DNA of 5,682 nucleotides, taken from the NCBI GenBank assembly GCA_021845555.1, contig JAJZVS010000258.1:1-5682 (forward strand), read 5' to 3'. Source of the stretch: Pseudomonadota bacterium (lineage in GTDB: Bacteria; Pseudomonadota; Alphaproteobacteria; Acetobacterales; Acetobacteraceae). Each line of letters begins with the position of its first letter. The stretch's first letter is position 1. The notes under the pieces are model-generated. The model was not told the origin of the DNA. It saw nothing but the letters and a program-made list of their open reading frames with translations, and did not search any database. Of this stretch, positions 5,270-5,682 are shown in pieces. Both the position numbers and the translations under genes were made by a program.

Positions 5270-5682
5270 TGCAGCATCTCGATGGCTTCGCCCCGCTCGC
5301 CGCGCGCTACGACGGGTTCATCCTCGATCTCTGGGGGGTGATCCACGACGGGGTGACGGCGTTCCCGCACGCGGTGGAATGCCTGCGGCAGTTGGCGCGC
5401 GCGGGCAAGCCGACGCTGCTGCTGTCGAACGTGCCGCGGCCGAACGCGGCGGTGCGGACGATGATGCGCGGCATGGGGATCGCCGACGATCTCTACACGC
5501 ATATCCTCACCAGCGGCGAAGCGGTGCGCCGGGCGCTGGCCGATCCGCCCGATCTGTGGTGGGCCGAACTCGGCCGGCGGGTGTTCCACCTCGGCCCCGC
5601 GCGCGACCGCCCGGTGCTGGAGGGTCTCGCCTACACCCCGGTGGCCACGCCGGCGGAGGCCGATTTCGTGCTGAACACCGGC
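5269..5682 (+). CDS. NagD-like class IIA HAD hydrolase, TIGR01459 type (partial, 3' end outside window)
   Basis: The first 138 codons of a haloacid-dehalogenase superfamily protein run in frame to the window edge; full-length relatives are nearly 300 residues. Motif I is FILDLWGVIHDG at 17-28: D20 is the nucleophile position, but the usual second aspartate (DxD) is W22. The DxWGV form is, to my knowledge, typical of the TIGR01459 subgroup. Motif II is LLLSNVPRP at 50-58 with S53, followed by MGI.DDLYTHILTSGE at 69-84, which leads into the C2 cap seen in NagD-type phosphatases. Motifs III and IV are outside the window. The substrate is unknown, and loss of the general acid makes ordinary phosphatase activity uncertain. 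The ATG overlaps the pyrD TGA by one base (TGATG), and AGGA (5257-5260) lies 8 nt upstream, so translation is probably coupled to pyrD. Confidence 0.9.
   Translation, partial: MQHLDGFAPLAARYDGFILDLWGVIHDGVTAFPHAVECLRQLARAGKPTLLLSNVPRPNAAVRTMMRGMGIADDLYTHILTSGEAVRRALADPPDLWWAELGRRVFHLGPARDRPVLEGLAYTPVATPAEADFVLNTG

Noticed and set aside
5143..5589. Minus-strand open frame of 148 codons opposite the pyrD end and the HAD start
   Set aside because: It is antisense to two motif-supported plus-strand genes, with no recognisable domain or ribosome-binding site.

Overview
The window is a high-GC (about 70%) chromosomal housekeeping segment, most likely from an alphaproteobacterium. The best guess is Rhodospirillales/Acetobacteraceae, judged from the protein style: a zinc-less, short MetG, a delta-prime subunit without the cysteine cluster, and a pyrD gene coupled to a TIGR01459-type HAD protein. 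This placement is inference from motifs and gene order; no database was searched.

The left half is read on the minus strand. Following transcription from right to left, it holds yeiH (2911-4044), a putative sulfate-exporter-family membrane protein. Next comes a 279-bp repeat-rich spacer (2632-2910), then holB (DNA polymerase III delta prime, 1597-2631), then metG (methionyl-tRNA synthetase, 65-1600). holB and metG overlap by four bases (ATGA) and are almost certainly translationally coupled. The window starts with 64 bases of much lower GC (41%) beyond the metG stop.

The right half is read on the plus strand, diverging from yeiH across a 148-bp control region (4045-4192). It holds pyrD (class 2, quinone-dependent dihydroorotate dehydrogenase, 4193-5269) and the first 138 codons of a NagD-like class IIA HAD hydrolase (5269 to the window end). 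The pyrD stop and the HAD start share one base (TGATG).

Functionally the genes are core metabolism: replication clamp loading, Met-tRNA charging, de novo UMP synthesis and a transporter. I found no CRISPR array, tRNA, rRNA, transposase or obvious new defence system. The points of interest are non-coding. They are a five-unit, exactly 20-bp tandem repeat upstream of holB with inverted partner sequences; a perfect 8-bp inverted repeat in the yeiH leader that encloses the ribosome-binding site and abuts the start codon; a 20-bp dyad in the yeiH/pyrD divergent promoter region; and the abrupt GC drop at the left edge. Several very long open frames on the opposite strands are GC-driven shadows of these genes.
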